Assembly: GCF_011764585.1 (NCBI RefSeq)
Contig: NZ_AP022853.1
Span: 2,463,501-2,527,500, forward strand
Direction: 5' to 3'
Source: Sulfurimicrobium lacus
Lineage (GTDB): Bacteria; Pseudomonadota; Gammaproteobacteria; Burkholderiales; Sulfuricellaceae
Length of the DNA: 64,000 nucleotides
The translations under genes were made by a program, and so were the position numbers. This document shows positions 11,201 through 24,090 of the stretch, piece after piece (the stretch's first letter is position 1; each line of letters opens with the position of its first letter). Under the pieces are notes generated by a model. The model had not been told where the DNA came from and searched no databases. It saw only the letters and a list, made by a program, of their open reading frames with translations.

Positions 11201-12191
11201 CCTCGTCGCGAATTTCGCCGCCCGAACCGGTGGCCGCACCGGGGAAAGGAGAAATGGCGGTGGGATGGTTATGGGTCTCCACCTTCATCAGGATATGAGT
11301 TTTTTCGGTGACATAACGGTAGCGCTTGCCATCCGCATCGGGATAAAAGCGCGCGATATCCGCGCCTTCGATCACCGAGGAATTGTCCGAATAGGCGACC
11401 ACGGTGCCGCGCGGCGCCTTGGCGTGCGTGTTGCGGATCATGCCGAACAGCGAATGCGGCTGCTGCTTGCCGTCGATCACCCAGTCGGCGTTGAAAATCT
11501 TGTGGCGACAGTGCTCGGAATTGGCCTGCGCGAACATCATCAGCTCCACGTCGGTCGGGTTGCGCCCGATACGCGTGAAGTTCTCCACCAGGTATTCAAT
11601 CTCGTCGCCGGAAAGCGCCATGCCCCATTCGCGGTTGGCCGCTTCCAGCGCGGCAGCCCCGCCGCCCAGGATATCCACGGAGCGCAAGGGCTGCGGCTCG
11701 ACATGGTGGAACAACTGCTCGGCCTGGGCGAAATCGCCCAGCACGGTTTCGGTCATGCGGTCGTGAATCAGGGGCAGCAACGCCGCCTTGTCCTGCGCGG
11801 TCAGCGCCGCACCGTCGCGCTTCTGCACATAGAAAGCGATGCCGCGCTCGATGCGCTCGACCGCTTCCAGCCCGCAATGCCGCGCGATGTCGGTGGCCTT
11901 GGAAGACCACGGCGAGATGGTGCCGAAACGCGGCGTCACCAGCAGTAATTCGCCCTGCGGCTGCTCTTCCTGCGCGGCGGGACCGTAAGTCAGTATCTGC
12001 GCCAGCCGTTCCTGCTCGCTCGCATCCAGGGGGCGAGCAGCCGCCACGAAATGCCAGTATTCGGCGTAGACGTGGGAGATGGCGGGCACGCTGCCGGCCA
12101 GGGCACGCATCAGTTTGTCGTAGCGGAACGGGGAAAGGGCATTGCGTCCGCGCAGCGAGATCGCGCGCGGCAAATTGGCTTGAGACGTCAT
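8217..12191 (-). CDS. purL: Phosphoribosylformylglycinamidine synthase, single-chain
   Basis: A 1324-aa large-type PurL that converts FGAR, ATP and glutamine to FGAM in purine synthesis. Visible blocks are the N-terminal PurS-like region (1-150), two FGAM synthetase halves ([27 protein letters not shown] near 300; [22 protein letters not shown] near 470; [12 protein letters not shown] near 790), and a C-terminal glutamine amidotransferase domain with the catalytic Cys in [12 protein letters not shown] (near 1160) and the His/Glu pair in MPHPERVFR (near 1290). Length and order match the gammaproteobacterial and betaproteobacterial form. It is monocistronic; a 3663-base open frame on the opposite strand is a shadow. 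Confidence 0.98.
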   Translation of the reverse strand: MTSQANLPRAISLRGRNALSPFRYDKLMRALAGSVPAISHVYAEYWHFVAAARPLDASEQERLAQILTYGPAAQEEQPQGELLLVTPRFGTISPWSSKATDIARHCGLEAVERIERGIAFYVQKRDGAALTAQDKAALLPLIHDRMTETVLGDFAQAEQLFHHVEPQPLRSVDILGGGAAALEAANREWGMALSGDEIEYLVENFTRIGRNPTDVELMMFAQANSEHCRHKIFNADWVIDGKQQPHSLFGMIRNTHAKAPRGTVVAYSDNSSVIEGADIARFYPDADGKRYRYVTEKTHILMKVETHNHPTAISPFPGAATGSGGEIRDEGATGTGSKPKAGLSGFSVSNLNIPGFKQPWEGDYGKPGRIASALQIMLEGPIGAAAFNNEFGRPNLSGYFRTFEQEVAGEMRGYHKPIMLAGGVGNIADRHSFKGDVTPGALLIQLGGPGMLIGLGGGAASSMDTGSNAENLDFDSVQRGNPEMQRRAQEVIDRCWQMGDGNPILSIHDVGAGGISNALPELVHGSGRGGRFNLRAVPSEEPGMSPMQIWSNESQERYVLAIAPQSLELFAAMCERERCPFAVIGEATSEAQLVVEDSYFKNTPVDMDMHVLLGKPPRMTRNVAHAERALTPFDVERLELKEAAYRVLRLPTVGDKTFLISIGDRTVGGFTARDQFVGPWQVPVADVAVTTMGYDTYVGEAFAMGERTPLALLDAPASGRMAIGEAVTNIAAALIDDIGDIKLSANWMVAAGHPGEDAGLYDTVHAVGMEFCPELGVSIPVGKDSMSMKSVWEDDGDKKAVTSPLSLIITAFAPTPDARRTLTPQLRSDVGDTDLILIDLGRGRARLGGSALAQVYGQVGDDAPDVLVAGHLRSFFQTVQKLNREGAIVAYHDRSDGGLLVTLCEMMFAGHVGVTLDVDELCYEQIRSDVEENGTAEPEIPAGSYSSRIFGVLFNEELGALLQVRRSDTPAVMRAFFDAGMRSEFHVIGSLNSDDSLRIMRNETEVFHESRVELQRAWSETTSQMQKLRDNPECAQEEFDRILDASDPGLQAQPTFDINEDIAAPYINSGVRPAMAILREQGVNGQVEMAAAFDRAGFAAVDVHMSDIIAGRVSLRDFKGLVACGGFSYGDVLGAGEGWAKSILFNTRARDEFEGFFRRSDSFALGVCNGCQMMSNLHSIIPGAENWPHFVRNKSEQFEARFVSVEIPENPSLFLDGMAGSRLPIVVAHGEGYAEFATPDALRNAQVALRYVDHRGQPAQTYPLNPNGSPDGITGLTTPDGRFTIMMPHPERVFRAVQHSWHPDGWNADGPWLRMFRNARKWVG

Positions 12192-12367
12192 GGAATATCC
12201 GGGCAGATACGGAAATCCGTGATTTTACCCCAAAACCGGAGCGAATTTGGCGCCCGATCCGGAATTGCGTCGACCATGAAGATTGCCGCCACTCGATTGT
12301 CAGGCCGGCAATCAAGTACCGCCAGGCCGGTGGTAAGCCCCTTCCGTGCAAGCGCTCTCGCGAAATT

Positions 12368-13783
12368 TCACCGCTCCCGCAGACTCTCACTCGAAACCTG
12401 AATCAGCGGGCTCAAAAAATATTCGATCACCCGCCGCATCCCGGTTTTGACCTCGACCGTCACTACCATGCCGGGCGTGAGCCGCACCGTCTTGTTCTCC
12501 ACCTGCAGGGTGTCCCTGAGCAGTTTCACACGAGTGGAATAGATCAATCCCAGTTTCTCATCCTGAATCGCGTCGGATGACACTTGCGTTATCTTGCCAT
12601 GCAGGGTGCCATATTTGGTGTAAGGAAAGGTTTCCACCTTTACCTCGGCGTCCTGTCCGGGGTTCACGAAGCCGATGTCCTTGTTGGGCAGCATGGCTTC
12701 GACTTCCAGCACATTGTCGCGCGGCACGATCACCATCAAGGGTTGAGCGGGCGTGACCACGCCGCCCACAGTATGCACGGCCAGTTGCTGTACCGTGCCC
12801 GCCACTGGCGCGGTCAAATGCATCAGGCGGCCATGCTGCTCGGCCTTGATCAGCTCCTGTTCGAGAGATGCGGCCCTTTGCGCCGCGAGGTTATGTTGAT
12901 CCAACAGCAGGCGGCGCGTCTCGGCGGCGAGCGTGGCTTGCTGTTGCTGCGTTTCCATCAAGGCGGCACGGATTTCAGTGGCCTTGGCCTGGCTGCTCGC
13001 CAGATCCTGTTCCTGTTCGATGCGCATTTGTTCGCGTTCCAGATAGCCATGCCGGGAAATGAAGTTCTCCTTGACCAGCCTCTGATAGTCCTGCGCACGT
13101 CTGCGGGCGATAGGCGCGGTCTGCTCCAATTTGGTGACCTGTTCCAGGGTGGCGCGAAGCTCTGCCCGGCGGCGCGTGCTCTCGGCCTGCAATTGCAATT
13201 GGCGGGCCTGATATTCCTGGTACTGGCCGGAAAGCTGGTTTTGCTCGGCGAGCAAGCGGGCAGCGTCAGCGTCGTCGATCGCCTCAAGTCGCGGCGGCTT
13301 CCCGCTCGCCAAAGCGGACAACAAGGCTTGCGTGCGCAACGCTTCCATTCGTGCCGTCAAGGTTTCGTTGCGCAGCCGCTCGCTGTCGGCAGATGCGGTG
13401 GTTGCGTCGAGCTCGATCAGCACCTGCCCTGGCTGGACAAACTGGCCATCGCGCACGTGAATCGTCTTCACCAGAGCGGTTTCCATCGGCTGGATGATCT
13501 TGGTGCGATCATTGGGTATGACCTTGCCGACCGCTGTTGCCACCATATCGATGCGGCCAAAAACAGCCCACAGCAGCACAATCAGGGCGAAGGCGATAAT
13601 GAGCCACAGCGCGATGCGCGGTGCCGGGTGAACCGGTGTATCTCGCAAGGCCAGCGCGGCGGGCAGGAACTGAGCCTCATGGGCGCGCAGCGGAGGGCTG
13701 TCCGTTTCGCTGCGCTGTAACCAGGCGTGGCGAAAGATCCCAGCGTAACGCCTGAAAAGGTCGGCTATAGCGTGTCGTTTCAT
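12368..13783 (-). CDS. Type I secretion membrane fusion protein, HlyD family
   Basis: A 471-aa periplasmic adaptor that links an inner-membrane ABC transporter to an outer-membrane channel. It has a cytoplasmic N-terminus of about 55 residues, one membrane segment near 57-78 (IALWLIIAFALIVLLWAVFG), a lipoyl half (VRDGQFVQPGQVLIELDAT), a long coiled coil (about 150-320, rich in Gln, Arg and Glu), the second lipoyl half (LTAPVAGTVQQLAVHTVGGV) and a C-terminal beta domain with the HlyD signature near 430. It follows the ABC transporter gene by 12 bases and is the last gene of the RTX operon. No TolC-type channel gene is in the window. Confidence 0.93.
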   Translation of the reverse strand: MKRHAIADLFRRYAGIFRHAWLQRSETDSPPLRAHEAQFLPAALALRDTPVHPAPRIALWLIIAFALIVLLWAVFGRIDMVATAVGKVIPNDRTKIIQPMETALVKTIHVRDGQFVQPGQVLIELDATTASADSERLRNETLTARMEALRTQALLSALASGKPPRLEAIDDADAARLLAEQNQLSGQYQEYQARQLQLQAESTRRRAELRATLEQVTKLEQTAPIARRRAQDYQRLVKENFISRHGYLEREQMRIEQEQDLASSQAKATEIRAALMETQQQQATLAAETRRLLLDQHNLAAQRAASLEQELIKAEQHGRLMHLTAPVAGTVQQLAVHTVGGVVTPAQPLMVIVPRDNVLEVEAMLPNKDIGFVNPGQDAEVKVETFPYTKYGTLHGKITQVSSDAIQDEKLGLIYSTRVKLLRDTLQVENKTVRLTPGMVVTVEVKTGMRRVIEYFLSPLIQVSSESLRER

Positions 13784-13795
13784 TGATTGCGAGCC

Positions 13796-15937
13796 TCAGG
13801 CGTGCTGCAGGCGATACAGACGGGAATAATGCCCCGCCTCATGTTCCAGCAGTTCAGCATGGCTTCCCGCTTCCGCAACCTGCCCACGATCCATGACAAT
13901 GATCCGGTTCGCGTCGCGCACGGCGGACAAGCGGTGCGCGATGATGATGACGCTACGCCCGTGACAGATGGATTTCATATTGTTCTGGATGATGCGTTCC
14001 GACTCGTAATCCAGCGCACTAGTGGCTTCGTCCAGGATGAGAATACGCGGATTGGCCATCAGCGCGCGTGCGATGGCAATGCGCTGGCGTTGCCCGCCGG
14101 ACAAGGTCGCGCCGTGTTCGCCGACCATGGTGTCGTAGGCTTCCGGCAGTTCCAGAATGAACTCGTGCGCGCCCGCCAGCTTCGCCGCCGCGATCACAGT
14201 TTCAAGGGGCGCACCCGGATCGACCAGCGCGATGTTCTCGCGGATGCTGCGGTTGAACAGCACGTTCTCCTGCAACACTACGCCGATCTGGCGGCGCAGA
14301 GAGGACACATCTGCCAACGCCAGGTCCATGCCGTCGATCATGAGCCGCCCTCGCTCGGGCACGTACAGGCGCTGCACCAGCTTGGCAAGTGTGCTTTTGC
14401 CTGAACCGGAGCGGCCGACGATACCGATGACTTCGCCCGGTTCGATGGTGAGGCTGATGCCGCGCAGCACTTCCGATCCATCCGGGCGATAGCGGAACAC
14501 AACCTGATCGAATTCGATCCTGCCCTGAATCGGTGGCAGCGTGCTTTTGTTGCCTGCGGCTTCGGCGTGGGTATTGATAATGTCGCCCAGCCGTTGCATC
14601 GAAATCCCGACCTGCTGGAAATCCGTCCACAGTTGCGCCAGCCGCATCACCGGCTGCGCCACTTGTCCGGCCAGCATGTTGAAGGCGATCAACTGGCCGA
14701 CCGTCATTTGTCCGTCGATTACCAGCCGCGCCCCCAGCCACATTGTCGCCACAGTCACCAGTTTGCTGATCAGCGTGACGCCGCTGTTGGCGAAAAGGCC
14801 GATGGTAGCGGTGCGAAAGCTGGCCGAGACATAAGCCGCGAGTTGCTTGTCCCAATGGCTGGTGACTTGCGGCTCCACGGCCATCGCCTTGACGGTGCCG
14901 ATGCCCGATACCGCTTCAACCAGAAACGCCTGATTCTCCGCCCCACGGTTGAATTTCTCATGCAGACGTCCGCGCAGCGCAGGGGTGTAGAGCGCGGAAA
15001 GAATGCCATAGCACGGCAGCGACACCACCACGATCAGGGTCAGCCAGGCACTGTAATACAGCATCACGCCCAGAAAAACGATGGAGAATAGGAGATCAAG
15101 CACCACCGTCAGGACATTGCCGGTGAGAAAAGCCCGGATGTTTTCCAGCTCCCGCACGCGCGCGATGGAATCACCCACTCGCCGCGCTTCAAAATAGGCC
15201 ATCGGCAGGTTGAGCAGATGGCGGAACAGCCGCGCGCCCAGTTCCACGTCGATACGGCTCGTGGTGTGGGCGAAGACGTAACTGCGCAAGGCCGTAAGCG
15301 TCACTTCAAACACGACCACAACGAAAAGGCCTACCGCAATAACATCCAGCGTTGTGAAGCCGCGATGCACCAGAACCTTATCCATCACGACCTGGAAAAA
15401 CAAGGGCGTGACCAGCGCGAACAGCTGGATCACAAGCGAAACCAGCAGCACTTCCAGCAAGAGCTTGCGGTATTTGACGACTGCCGGGATGAACCAGGTG
15501 AAATCGAACTTGCTCATCTCGCCTGCGAGCGAAGCGCGGGAGGTAAAAAGGATCAGCTCACCGTTCCAGCGCGCCGCCAGCTCTGCCAAAGCCAGCGCCT
15601 CGGGGCGGCCTGCCAGAGGGTCGTGAATGAGCGCTTTTTCATTATCCACTTTGGCGAGGATGAAAAAATGCCCATCTATACCCGCCACTATCGCGGGCAA
15701 CGGGGTTTTATCCAGCCGCTCGAGTGGGGTCTTGACCAGCTTGACCTGCAAACCCAGCTTCTTCGCGGCCAGCAGGATTTCGGTCTGGCTGAAAGGCCGC
15801 CCGCCAGTATGGTATTCGTGCACCAATTGATCGGGGTCGGCGGCCACGCCGTGCAGGCGCGCCATCATCACCAGGCACGTCAGGCCAGAATCGGACGCGC
15901 CCCCCTCCCCCCTCGCTGTGGAGGGCGCTTGGGACAT
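13796..15937 (-). CDS. Type I secretion ABC transporter with C39-like domain, HlyB family
   Basis: A 713-aa permease-ATPase. The N-terminal domain (about 1-125) has the C39 peptidase fold, but its catalytic position reads DSGLTCL, with Ser where peptidases have Cys (DCG/ECG). It is therefore a C39-like docking domain that does not cleave its substrate, as in HlyB. Six membrane segments (about 150-430) precede the ATPase with Walker [10 protein letters not shown], signature [15 protein letters not shown], Walker [10 protein letters not shown] and the H-loop HRLS. The ATG at 15937 starts 8 bases after the RTX stop; an upstream TTG at 15955 is a weaker alternative. The likely substrate is the upstream RTX protein. 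Confidence 0.94.
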   Translation of the reverse strand: MSQAPSTARGEGGASDSGLTCLVMMARLHGVAADPDQLVHEYHTGGRPFSQTEILLAAKKLGLQVKLVKTPLERLDKTPLPAIVAGIDGHFFILAKVDNEKALIHDPLAGRPEALALAELAARWNGELILFTSRASLAGEMSKFDFTWFIPAVVKYRKLLLEVLLVSLVIQLFALVTPLFFQVVMDKVLVHRGFTTLDVIAVGLFVVVVFEVTLTALRSYVFAHTTSRIDVELGARLFRHLLNLPMAYFEARRVGDSIARVRELENIRAFLTGNVLTVVLDLLFSIVFLGVMLYYSAWLTLIVVVSLPCYGILSALYTPALRGRLHEKFNRGAENQAFLVEAVSGIGTVKAMAVEPQVTSHWDKQLAAYVSASFRTATIGLFANSGVTLISKLVTVATMWLGARLVIDGQMTVGQLIAFNMLAGQVAQPVMRLAQLWTDFQQVGISMQRLGDIINTHAEAAGNKSTLPPIQGRIEFDQVVFRYRPDGSEVLRGISLTIEPGEVIGIVGRSGSGKSTLAKLVQRLYVPERGRLMIDGMDLALADVSSLRRQIGVVLQENVLFNRSIRENIALVDPGAPLETVIAAAKLAGAHEFILELPEAYDTMVGEHGATLSGGQRQRIAIARALMANPRILILDEATSALDYESERIIQNNMKSICHGRSVIIIAHRLSAVRDANRIIVMDRGQVAEAGSHAELLEHEAGHYSRLYRLQHA

Positions 15938-15945
15938 AGAGTTGA

Positions 15946-18900
15946 TCACTGCCAATTCGCCGAAATTACTGGCGCTAGACTGGTCTGGTAGTTTGCAGGC
16001 AAGGTCGTCTGCCCGGCAGCCGGCGGCGCGAAGGAAGCCATGGCGTTGACCAGGTTTTGTACGTTGCTGTCGATGAGCATCCTGGCACCGTCCGTGGTCT
16101 TGAACTGCTCGACATGTTTGGCAGTACCGAGATACCAGTCCTTGATCACCAGCTTGTCGCCAGTGCCGATGACGCTCACCTCCAGATTGTTGCTGACGTG
16201 CTGGAACCAGATCTGGTCGGCGGCGATACCGGACAGGAACTGCGCGATGTCAGTGTTGCCTGCCGTGGCGTCGTTCTCGACTACGGTATCCAGCCCGTAA
16301 CCGCGCCCCATGATGTAGGTGTCGTTGCCAGTGCCGCCGGTCAAGGTATCGGCCCCGCCCATGCCCTCAAGGGTGTCGTTACCTGCGGCACCGCTCAGGC
16401 TGTTGACCGCGCTGTTGCCCTTGAGCACGTTGTTGAGGGTGTTGCCGGTGCCGTTGACGGCAGAGGTGCCGGTCAGAAGGAGATTTTCAACGTTGGTGCC
16501 GAGTGTGTAGGTGATGCCGGTCTCGACGGTGTCGGTGCCTGCGCCGGCATTCTCGGTGATGACATCGGTGGCGATATCGACGACATAGGTGTCGTCACCC
16601 GTTCCGCCCAGCATCTTGTCGGCGCCGCCCTTGCCATCGAGACGGTCATTGCCCGCACCGCCCGTCAGCGTGTTCACGGCACTGTTTCCGGTGAGAATGT
16701 TGTCGAGCGCGTTGCCTGTGCCGTTGATGGCGGAAGTGCCAGTCAACAGGAGGTTCTCGACGTTGTTGGCCAACGTCAGCGTGACGCTGGACTCGACGGT
16801 GTCGAAGCCTTCGCTGGCATTCTCGGTGATGGCATCGGTGGCGATATCGACGACGTAGGTGTCGTTGCCTGTGCCGCCCAACATCTTGTCTGCGCCCGCC
16901 TTGCCGTCGAGACGATCATTGCCCGCACCGCCGGTCAGCGTGTTGATTGCGCCGTTGCCGGTGAGCACGTTGTCGAGCGCATTGCCGGTGCCGTTGATGG
17001 CGGTGGTGCCCGTCAAGGTCAGATTTTCGACGTTATCCCCGAGGACGAAGCTAACCGACGCCTTGACCAAATCCACGCCATCGTTCTCAACTTCATCCAC
17101 AACATCCTGGCTATTGTCCACGATGAAAGTGTCGTTTCCACCACTGCCTTCCATGTAGTCGGCCCCAACGCCCCCATCCAGGATGTTCGCGGCATTGTTT
17201 CCATAGAGTTCGTTTCCCAGACCGTTTCCTGTAGCGTTGATCTCGGCGGAACCGAACAGAGTCAGAACTTCGACATTGGCGCTAAGGGTGTAGGTAACCG
17301 AACTGTTCACGGTATCCCAGCCCTCGCCGGCGTTCTCGATGACCTTGTCGCCCGTGTTGTCCACCATATAAGAGTCGCCATCGGTTCCGCCTTTCATCGT
17401 GTCTGCGCCCAAACCACCGTCGAGCCAGTCGTAACCGGCGCCGCCTGTCAGCGTGTTGGCCGCGCTGTTGCCGATGAGCGCGTTGTCCAGCACGTTGCCA
17501 GTGCCGTTTATCGCGCTGTTGCCGGTGAGTGTCAGGTACTCCAGGTTGTCGCCCAGTGTCCAGGTAATGGAACTCTCCACGGAATCCACGCCTGCATCGA
17601 GACTTTCCATAATCGTGTCGCCGCTGTCGTCCACCACATAAACGTCGTTGCCGGTTTCGCCGTACATCATATCCGCGCCCGAACCGCCGTCCAGCCTGTC
17701 GTTCCCTGCCTGTCCAGTGAGCGTATCGTTCCCGCCCAAGCCGTTGAGGATGTCGTCCCCTGCTCCGCCGTTGAGCGCATCGGCCGAGGACGTTCCGGTA
17801 TTCACCACGATGTCGAATACGTCCGAGGAACTCAGGTTGCCTGTATCCGTGGCCATCACGAGGACACTGACGGTGCCTGTATCTGTCGGGGCGCCGCTGA
17901 ACTCAAGGGTATCCTGATTGAACACGAGCCAGGACGGCAAAGCACTACCGTCGGCGAGCATGGCGCTGTAAGTGAGCGTATCGTCCTCGGCATCGGTTAA
18001 TAAGTCTGGCGGAACCGTGTAGCTAAAAGCCACGCCTTGCGCCACGCTCTGGTCCGGCAATGAAATCGAGAGTACCGGGGCATGATTGGGCTCCGCCAGT
18101 TTGGCCATCACCGCCGCCACATCCCAGACACCGCCGTCGGCGAACTTGATCTGCTCGACCGGGGAGCCGGGCGTTCCGACGTTGTCCAGGTAATTCAGGA
18201 TAGTCAGCGTATCGCTGGTGCCGCGGATCGTCAGCACCAGGTTGGAGCCCGAACTGCTGAGCTTGATACCGGATGGAGCGATGCCGGCGCCGAGTTGCAC
18301 GACATCGGCCTTGCCCAACGAGGTATCGCTGTTGTCGATAACATCCTGGCCGGCGCCCTTGCCGAACAGGTAGGTATCGCTGCCCGCGCCACCAACAAGT
18401 AGATCGTTGCCCGCGCCACCGTCCAGGGTGTCGTTGCCGTTCAGGCCATAAAGGGTATTGTCGCCGTCGTTCCCGATCAGCGTGTCGCCCCAAGAACTGC
18501 CGGTACCGACCCTGGCCCAGCTAGCCGACGGAAGCCCGACACCGTTCAGCAAATGAAGATAATTCTGCCCTTCGGACAGCGTCCAGTCGATCTCGCTCAT
18601 GATGTACGCGGATCCTGACACCACCTTGTCGCCGGGGTTGTCCACGTAGAAGGTGCCGCTGGACGAAATCATGGTATCGGCCCCCTTGCCGCCGATGAAG
18701 ATATCGTCGTGCGTGTTGCCCCCGCCGGTGATCACGTTGTCCAGGTCGTTGCCAAACCAGTAACTGGGGGTGTGATAATAATTTCCGCTACAGGACAGGT
18801 TCTCGACGTTATCCGGCAAGATATAGCCAAAGCTGGTCACGATCGTATCGATACCGCCGTTGGCCGCCTCGACCACGATGTCGGAATCATTCCGGTCGAC

Positions 18901-21900
18901 GTAATAGGTGTCGTTCCCCATGCCGCCCGACAGCGTATCTTTCCCCGCGCCACCGGCAAGAACGTTGTCGCCCGTGTTGCCGCTGATCACGTTATCGAGT
19001 GCGTTGCCCGTGGCATTGATATTGAGCACTCCTGTAAGCGTAAGATTTTCGACGTCATTGGGCAGGGCGAATGTTCTCGAAGCAAGAACCGTATCAATCC
19101 CTGCATCGGCAGATTCGCTAATCGTGTCTAGCTCGTGATCGACGATAAACGTGTCATCCGCCGAGGTACCTGCCATGCTGTTCTGCGTACCAACTTGAAC
19201 GCGCGCGCTGATATCCGCCGCAGTCCATACCGCCCCAGCCCCGCCGTCAAACTCAATGCGCTCTATCGAATCTTCCCCGGCACGAAAATACTCGGTCAAC
19301 ACGATTTGCGTGTTGGAACCATCGATCACCACCATCAAATCTTCGCCACCCATACCATCTGCATTCAAGCGATACAAAGTGACATCCTCGGGCAGCACAC
19401 CAGCACCCAGCCGCAGGACATCCGTGCTGGGACCACTGGCATTCGAAGTTTCTCCAAGAGAGTCAAAACCATCCCCGCGGCCAAACAGATAAATGTCATT
19501 TCCCTGTCCGCCAAACATACGATCATTCCCCGTGCCGCCGTAAAGCACATCGCTTCCCTGATCGTTAATTGCAGCCCATGAATCAACCTCGTAACCCAAC
19601 AGCCGGTCATTGCCCGCCCCGCCCGATAGGATGTCGTTGCCTAAGCCGCCATGCACGTCATCATCCCCATCCCCACCCTGCAAGACATCGTCACCAGCCA
19701 TGCCACCGATCGAATCGTTTCCACCCAGGCCGTCGATCACGTCTGCCCCGGCATAGCCATTCAGATAGTCGCCCTTCTCCGTAACGACGAGCAACCGCGT
19801 CTGGATATCCGCATACGTCCAGACTGTGCCGTCGGCAAATTCGATACGGTCTACCCGCGCGCTGTCATCCGCCGACTGGAAATAACTTTTCAGGTAAACA
19901 CTGTCTCCGGTCAGATAACCATTCGCATTCAGCCGTTCCAGCAGCAGGCTGTCTTCAACGCCGACCCGGGTCACTTTCATCTCGCCTGGCGCAATGCCTT
20001 CCGTGAACCGCAATACGTCGGCATTTCCGCTGGTCTCGATGATCGTGTCATTTCCATCGCCCGCTGCAAATAGATAAACGTCCGAACCCGCCCCGCCTTG
20101 CAAGGTGTCATTGCCTTTGTGCCCGGTCAGGGTGTCGTTGCCTGCGCCGCCATACAGCCGATCCGCCCCCGCCCCGCCATACACCCGCCCGCCTTCATTG
20201 CCCAGTTGCAGCGCCACAGGGGTGACCAGGCTCGTGCCCGCCCAGGTTTCGAGATCGACGGTCTGGCCATCGCCAAATCGCAGGGTGGCGTTGGTGCCAA
20301 AGAAGGCGTTGTTGATGCTGAGATTGAGTTCGCTCCCCAGACTGGCGATGAGGCCTGTCCCGTCCAGGTTAAGACTCAGGCTGTCCTGGTTGGGGTCCAG
20401 CGCTTGGCTAAACAGGAGAGTGTTGTTGCCTTCCAGGTCGTAGACCGTTTCGCCGCTTTGAAGATTGAGATAGGTGTCATCGCCGGCGCCGCCGGCAAAG
20501 TTGTCAATGCCCGCCCCGCCATCCAGGGTGTCGTCGCCTTCTCCGCCATCGAGGTAGTCGGTGCCTGAACCGCCCAGCAGGGTGTCGTTGCCGCCGTTGC
20601 CCCACAGGTTGTCGTCCCCGTCGCCGCCGTCCAGCGTGTCTGCACCGTCATATCGGGGGTCGAGTCCGGCGCCATCGCCGACCAGCTGGTCGTTGCCGGC
20701 CCCGCCGAAGAGCTGGTCGTCGCCGCCCTGTCCGAACAAGATGTCGTTGCCGTCCTCGCCGTCGAGCGTGTCGTTGCCGAAGCCGGCATTCGGCGTCACC
20801 AGCGAATCGCCAACCAGCTGGTCGTCGCCTGTTCCGCCCAGGAGAACGTCGTTACCCATACCGCCATTCAATAAGTCGTTGCCCGCAGCGCCGTCGAGGT
20901 AGTCGTCGCCGTGCCAGGCAGCGGCGACCTGGTCACTGTCGCCTTCGAGGTGGTCGTTGCCGTCTCCGCCGAAGAGCTGGTCGGTTCCGCCTTCGCCGAA
21001 CAGCCAGTCGTCGCCCGCGCCGCCATCGAGGATGTCGTTGCCGTTCTCGGCGTCAGGGGTATGGGACGACTCAAGGTCGTCCATGTCGCCGTAGAGCACG
21101 TCCACGCCGTCCTGGCCGCGGACCACGTCGTTGCCGGCCCCGGCATAGAGGGAATCGTTGCCTTCGCCGCCGTCAATGACGTCGTTGCCCCAGCCACCCC
21201 AGATAATGTCGTGCTCCGCGCCGCCGTCGAGAATGTCGTTGCCGTCGGCCGGGTCGGCGCTGTACCCCAGGCCGGCGTAGATCATCCAGCCGTTTTGCCG
21301 GTATACCTGCCAGCCCGTGCCCTGCGCACGAACCTCGTCGACCGGCCCGGTGACGGGGTCCGTCCGGACGTAGCCGACCTGCGCACCGAACATGATGTCG
21401 TTGCCGGCCCCGCCCTGGATGATGTCCTCGCCGGTGCCGCCGGCAAGAGCGTCGTCGCCGATCCCGCCGTCGATCCAGTCGTTGCCGGTGCCGCCGGAGG
21501 CGAAGTCGTTGCCGTCTCCGCCTTCCAGCGTGTCGGCACCGCCACGGAAGGCGATGAGGAGGTCATTGCCGCCTTTGCCTTGGAGGCTGTCGCTGCCACC
21601 GCTGTCGTAGAGGGTGTCTTCGCGGTTGGCTGCGGCATCGGCGGCAACAACAACGTTGCCCAGTGCGTCCTGGCCCGACTGGATGCCGCCGGTGCCAGCA
21701 TCGGTGTCCGCGGGCTTGAGGTCGCCGACAATGGTGAGCGTGACGGCGGTAGGATGGGATGGCGCCGCTTCCGGCAGGGTGAGGCCGAGTTGGCCTTTGG
21801 TGTAGTTCTGGAGGGTGAGGTTGCCGGCGCTGCTGGTGATGACGAGGGTGCCGTTGTCTGCCGTTGTGCCGGGGATGTAGGTGTAGGTGACACCGTCCTT

Positions 21901-24090
21901 TTGCCAAACATTCGGGGCTTTGCTGTCACCGCCGGTGAGCGTCTGGCCGTCGAGCTGGATCTTGCCGAGGCCGTCGGCGTCGAGGAGGATGTCGTTGCCT
22001 TGGCCGTCGCTGCTGTTGAATATGTAGGTGTCGGCGCCTGCGCCGCCTTCGAGGCGGTCGTTGCCGGTGCCGCCGGTGAGAAAGTCGGCGTCGGCGCCGC
22101 CGAGCAGGATGTCGTTGCCCGCGCCGCCTTGCAGTTCGTCAAAACCCTGCCCCCCTTCGAGGTAGTCGTTGCCGCCATTGCCTTTGATGATGTCGTCTCC
22201 TCCGCCGCCGTAGAGGTGGTCGCCTTCGGTGCCGCCTTCGACCCAGCCGGCGCTGGCGCCGTCGAAGATGACTTTGCGGTAGGGGTTCTGGCTTTCTTGC
22301 CCCAGTACCCAGCCGACAACGTCGAGGGTGTAGTTCCTGGGGACGTCGGTGAATTGCCAGTTGTCCGGGCCGTTGGGGCCGGTGAGCTTGGTTTTGTCCT
22401 GGATGTTGGCTTGGTTGGCCCAGGTCAGGAAGGCGGCTCGGTCCTGGAGGTAGAGGTCGGTGAGGGTGCCGCTCCCAGTGGCAGGGTCGTACAGGTCGAG
22501 TTCGCCGTGGGCGTTGTGCTGGGCATAGAGGCCGTCGTCGCCGGTGAGGACGAAGGGGTTGAGGTTTGCGAGGGCGTAGCGGTAGGCCAAGCTCGTTTGG
22601 GCTTGTGCTGCGAGGTCGGAGGCAGTTTTGCTTGCGAGGGTGGTGATGGTGAGCAGCCCGGCACTTTGTTGGAAAAGCGGGCTCTTTTCGAGGGTGTCGA
22701 GGTTGTTGTAGAAGATGTTGCGGGCATCAATATCGCCGAAGCCGTTGGGTTTCCCACTAGGGTTGGTTTTGTCGTTGACGTTGAGGAACAATTTACGCAA
22801 CGCATCGAGTGCATTCTCCAATGAGTCCTTTTCAGGTAGACCGTCGGTTCCAACCATGCCGGACGCCCGTTGGTTAGATGATGCTGCAAGTACGTTTCCG
22901 AGGTTCGCAAGGTCGGCTCTGGAATCGAGTGTGGCGAATGCGCTCATCACCGCAAGCGAATCGGCAATAAGGGTAATGCTGTGCGTGGTACCGAAATCAC
23001 CTTCCGCCGTCCGGAATATGGTTTCCAGCCATTGCAGGGCACTCAGCCCCCCGAAACCGCTAACGTCCGGCTGGTCTTCGATGAAGATCGAGGTGGCGCG
23101 TTTGTGGATGCCTGAATTGGCAACATATTCGGTGTCGCCGTGGGTACCGTGGCCGTAATACTGGGTGATCTTGCTGTCAGCTATGCCGGATAGACCGGTA
23201 CGGTTGGCATCGGACAACGGGGCGAATGTGGGGTGAAATTTTTCGACTACGGATCTGAGAGCCCACTTGTGCCGGTCCGTCGTGTAGAGGGAGTTGCCGT
23301 TGGCACCGTTCATGTCAGGAGCGCCGGCGGCGATTGCATCTTGCATGGTGAAGTAGTCGGGGCTGATAACTCCTGGGTGGTATTCGGAGACATTGGGATT
23401 AGCAAGCACGGCACGGTAGTAGGCGATCATGTCGGAAAGAGCCTCTTCCTGGCTGCCTATCCCTGCGGCGTTAAAAAGCGTTGCTGCCTTGACGCTCTCA
23501 GGGTGCAGTTCGGTAAAGACAGTGCCGAGGTTGCCGGATAGGCTGTAACCGACGAGGTTAAGCACGGGAATGCCGCCGGCCAACTGCGCCTTGATGTCGT
23601 CGAGCTTGGGGTCGGCTACCCAGCCACTTCCGTTCCAGCTTTGGCCGAGCTTAAGGTGTTCGAAATATTCTTCCATCCGGCCTATCTGGCCGAAGGCGTA
23701 GCCGTAGGTCAGTATTTCGCCGTCCGCGCTACCCGACCCGTCCCTATCCCAGTCGCCGCCCTTGGCCTGCGACTTGAATTCGGTGCTGCGAAAGGCGAGC
23801 GTGTAGTCGCCCGCCTTCGCGCCCGTGTCGGGGTCGTCGGTCTTGCGACGTGTCAGCGTGGCAGAGAAGCCGGAGGCGTCGTTGGTGTATTGGCTGACAA
23901 CTTCATAGTTCTTGGTGAAGTAGTCGGCCTGCACCGCCGTCATGCGGATTAGGCCGGTCATCTCGGGGTCGAGGTCTTCATAGTTGTTGCCTAACTGAAC
24001 CAGGGTTCCAACGGGCCTCGCCCTCTCTAAATAACTTTCCGATGCCATCTGTTGCAAGACTTGCTGATACAACGCTTTGATCATATTCAT
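15946..24090 (-). CDS. Giant RTX protein with N-terminal lipase-like domain
   Basis: A 2714-aa secreted protein without a Sec signal. Residues about 60-400 resemble an alpha/beta hydrolase (lipase): GFSATL (74-79), FRSTEF (100-105), YAFGQ (131-135), the nucleophile elbow GYSLSG at 181-186 (Ser183), LFNAAGIG (205-212), and a candidate catalytic His in FGTTHSITL (366-374). The fifth elbow residue is Ser rather than the usual Gly. From about 645 to 1470 and again to the C-terminus come many GGxGxDxLx calcium-binding nonapeptides, with longer repeats of the type NVENLxLTGxxAINGTGNxLDN after 1690. A He_PIG/cadherin-like domain lies near 2000-2095 ([21 protein letters not shown]). The C-terminal 80 residues lack repeats, as expected for a type I secretion signal. 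The start overlaps the lipoprotein stop (ATGA), so the two are translationally coupled. Substrate unknown: lipase, phospholipase or adhesin are possible. Confidence 0.9.
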   Translation of the reverse strand: MNMIKALYQQVLQQMASESYLERARPVGTLVQLGNNYEDLDPEMTGLIRMTAVQADYFTKNYEVVSQYTNDASGFSATLTRRKTDDPDTGAKAGDYTLAFRSTEFKSQAKGGDWDRDGSGSADGEILTYGYAFGQIGRMEEYFEHLKLGQSWNGSGWVADPKLDDIKAQLAGGIPVLNLVGYSLSGNLGTVFTELHPESVKAATLFNAAGIGSQEEALSDMIAYYRAVLANPNVSEYHPGVISPDYFTMQDAIAAGAPDMNGANGNSLYTTDRHKWALRSVVEKFHPTFAPLSDANRTGLSGIADSKITQYYGHGTHGDTEYVANSGIHKRATSIFIEDQPDVSGFGGLSALQWLETIFRTAEGDFGTTHSITLIADSLAVMSAFATLDSRADLANLGNVLAASSNQRASGMVGTDGLPEKDSLENALDALRKLFLNVNDKTNPSGKPNGFGDIDARNIFYNNLDTLEKSPLFQQSAGLLTITTLASKTASDLAAQAQTSLAYRYALANLNPFVLTGDDGLYAQHNAHGELDLYDPATGSGTLTDLYLQDRAAFLTWANQANIQDKTKLTGPNGPDNWQFTDVPRNYTLDVVGWVLGQESQNPYRKVIFDGASAGWVEGGTEGDHLYGGGGDDIIKGNGGNDYLEGGQGFDELQGGAGNDILLGGADADFLTGGTGNDRLEGGAGADTYIFNSSDGQGNDILLDADGLGKIQLDGQTLTGGDSKAPNVWQKDGVTYTYIPGTTADNGTLVITSSAGNLTLQNYTKGQLGLTLPEAAPSHPTAVTLTIVGDLKPADTDAGTGGIQSGQDALGNVVVAADAAANREDTLYDSGGSDSLQGKGGNDLLIAFRGGADTLEGGDGNDFASGGTGNDWIDGGIGDDALAGGTGEDIIQGGAGNDIMFGAQVGYVRTDPVTGPVDEVRAQGTGWQVYRQNGWMIYAGLGYSADPADGNDILDGGAEHDIIWGGWGNDVIDGGEGNDSLYAGAGNDVVRGQDGVDVLYGDMDDLESSHTPDAENGNDILDGGAGDDWLFGEGGTDQLFGGDGNDHLEGDSDQVAAAWHGDDYLDGAAGNDLLNGGMGNDVLLGGTGDDQLVGDSLVTPNAGFGNDTLDGEDGNDILFGQGGDDQLFGGAGNDQLVGDGAGLDPRYDGADTLDGGDGDDNLWGNGGNDTLLGGSGTDYLDGGEGDDTLDGGAGIDNFAGGAGDDTYLNLQSGETVYDLEGNNTLLFSQALDPNQDSLSLNLDGTGLIASLGSELNLSINNAFFGTNATLRFGDGQTVDLETWAGTSLVTPVALQLGNEGGRVYGGAGADRLYGGAGNDTLTGHKGNDTLQGGAGSDVYLFAAGDGNDTIIETSGNADVLRFTEGIAPGEMKVTRVGVEDSLLLERLNANGYLTGDSVYLKSYFQSADDSARVDRIEFADGTVWTYADIQTRLLVVTEKGDYLNGYAGADVIDGLGGNDSIGGMAGDDVLQGGDGDDDVHGGLGNDILSGGAGNDRLLGYEVDSWAAINDQGSDVLYGGTGNDRMFGGQGNDIYLFGRGDGFDSLGETSNASGPSTDVLRLGAGVLPEDVTLYRLNADGMGGEDLMVVIDGSNTQIVLTEYFRAGEDSIERIEFDGGAGAVWTAADISARVQVGTQNSMAGTSADDTFIVDHELDTISESADAGIDTVLASRTFALPNDVENLTLTGVLNINATGNALDNVISGNTGDNVLAGGAGKDTLSGGMGNDTYYVDRNDSDIVVEAANGGIDTIVTSFGYILPDNVENLSCSGNYYHTPSYWFGNDLDNVITGGGNTHDDIFIGGKGADTMISSSGTFYVDNPGDKVVSGSAYIMSEIDWTLSEGQNYLHLLNGVGLPSASWARVGTGSSWGDTLIGNDGDNTLYGLNGNDTLDGGAGNDLLVGGAGSDTYLFGKGAGQDVIDNSDTSLGKADVVQLGAGIAPSGIKLSSSGSNLVLTIRGTSDTLTILNYLDNVGTPGSPVEQIKFADGGVWDVAAVMAKLAEPNHAPVLSISLPDQSVAQGVAFSYTVPPDLLTDAEDDTLTYSAMLADGSALPSWLVFNQDTLEFSGAPTDTGTVSVLVMATDTGNLSSSDVFDIVVNTGTSSADALNGGAGDDILNGLGGNDTLTGQAGNDRLDGGSGADMMYGETGNDVYVVDDSGDTIMESLDAGVDSVESSITWTLGDNLEYLTLTGNSAINGTGNVLDNALIGNSAANTLTGGAGYDWLDGGLGADTMKGGTDGDSYMVDNTGDKVIENAGEGWDTVNSSVTYTLSANVEVLTLFGSAEINATGNGLGNELYGNNAANILDGGVGADYMEGSGGNDTFIVDNSQDVVDEVENDGVDLVKASVSFVLGDNVENLTLTGTTAINGTGNALDNVLTGNGAINTLTGGAGNDRLDGKAGADKMLGGTGNDTYVVDIATDAITENASEGFDTVESSVTLTLANNVENLLLTGTSAINGTGNALDNILTGNSAVNTLTGGAGNDRLDGKGGADKMLGGTGDDTYVVDIATDVITENAGAGTDTVETGITYTLGTNVENLLLTGTSAVNGTGNTLNNVLKGNSAVNSLSGAAGNDTLEGMGGADTLTGGTGNDTYIMGRGYGLDTVVENDATAGNTDIAQFLSGIAADQIWFQHVSNNLEVSVIGTGDKLVIKDWYLGTAKHVEQFKTTDGARMLIDSNVQNLVNAMASFAPPAAGQTTLPANYQTSLAPVISANWQ

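Noticed and set aside
8286-11948. A 1220-codon open frame on the plus strand
   Set aside because: It is antisense to purL. GC-rich third positions remove stop codons on the opposite strand; the protein has no recognisable domain and no ribosome binding site.
16057-18000. A 647-codon open frame on the plus strand, and similar frames at 20911-22824
   Set aside because: Antisense to RTX repeats; the repetitive Val/Ala/Gly-rich translation mirrors the glycine-aspartate repeats of the sense strand.
17000-22200. Regular repeated DNA as a CRISPR or satellite
   Set aside because: The period follows the nine-residue RTX coding repeat and the frame is open throughout.
15946-24090. Calling the RTX protein a proven toxin or lipase
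   Set aside because: The sequence supports the fold and secretion route only; activity cannot be inferred, and RTX proteins of this size can also be adhesins or surface-layer proteins.
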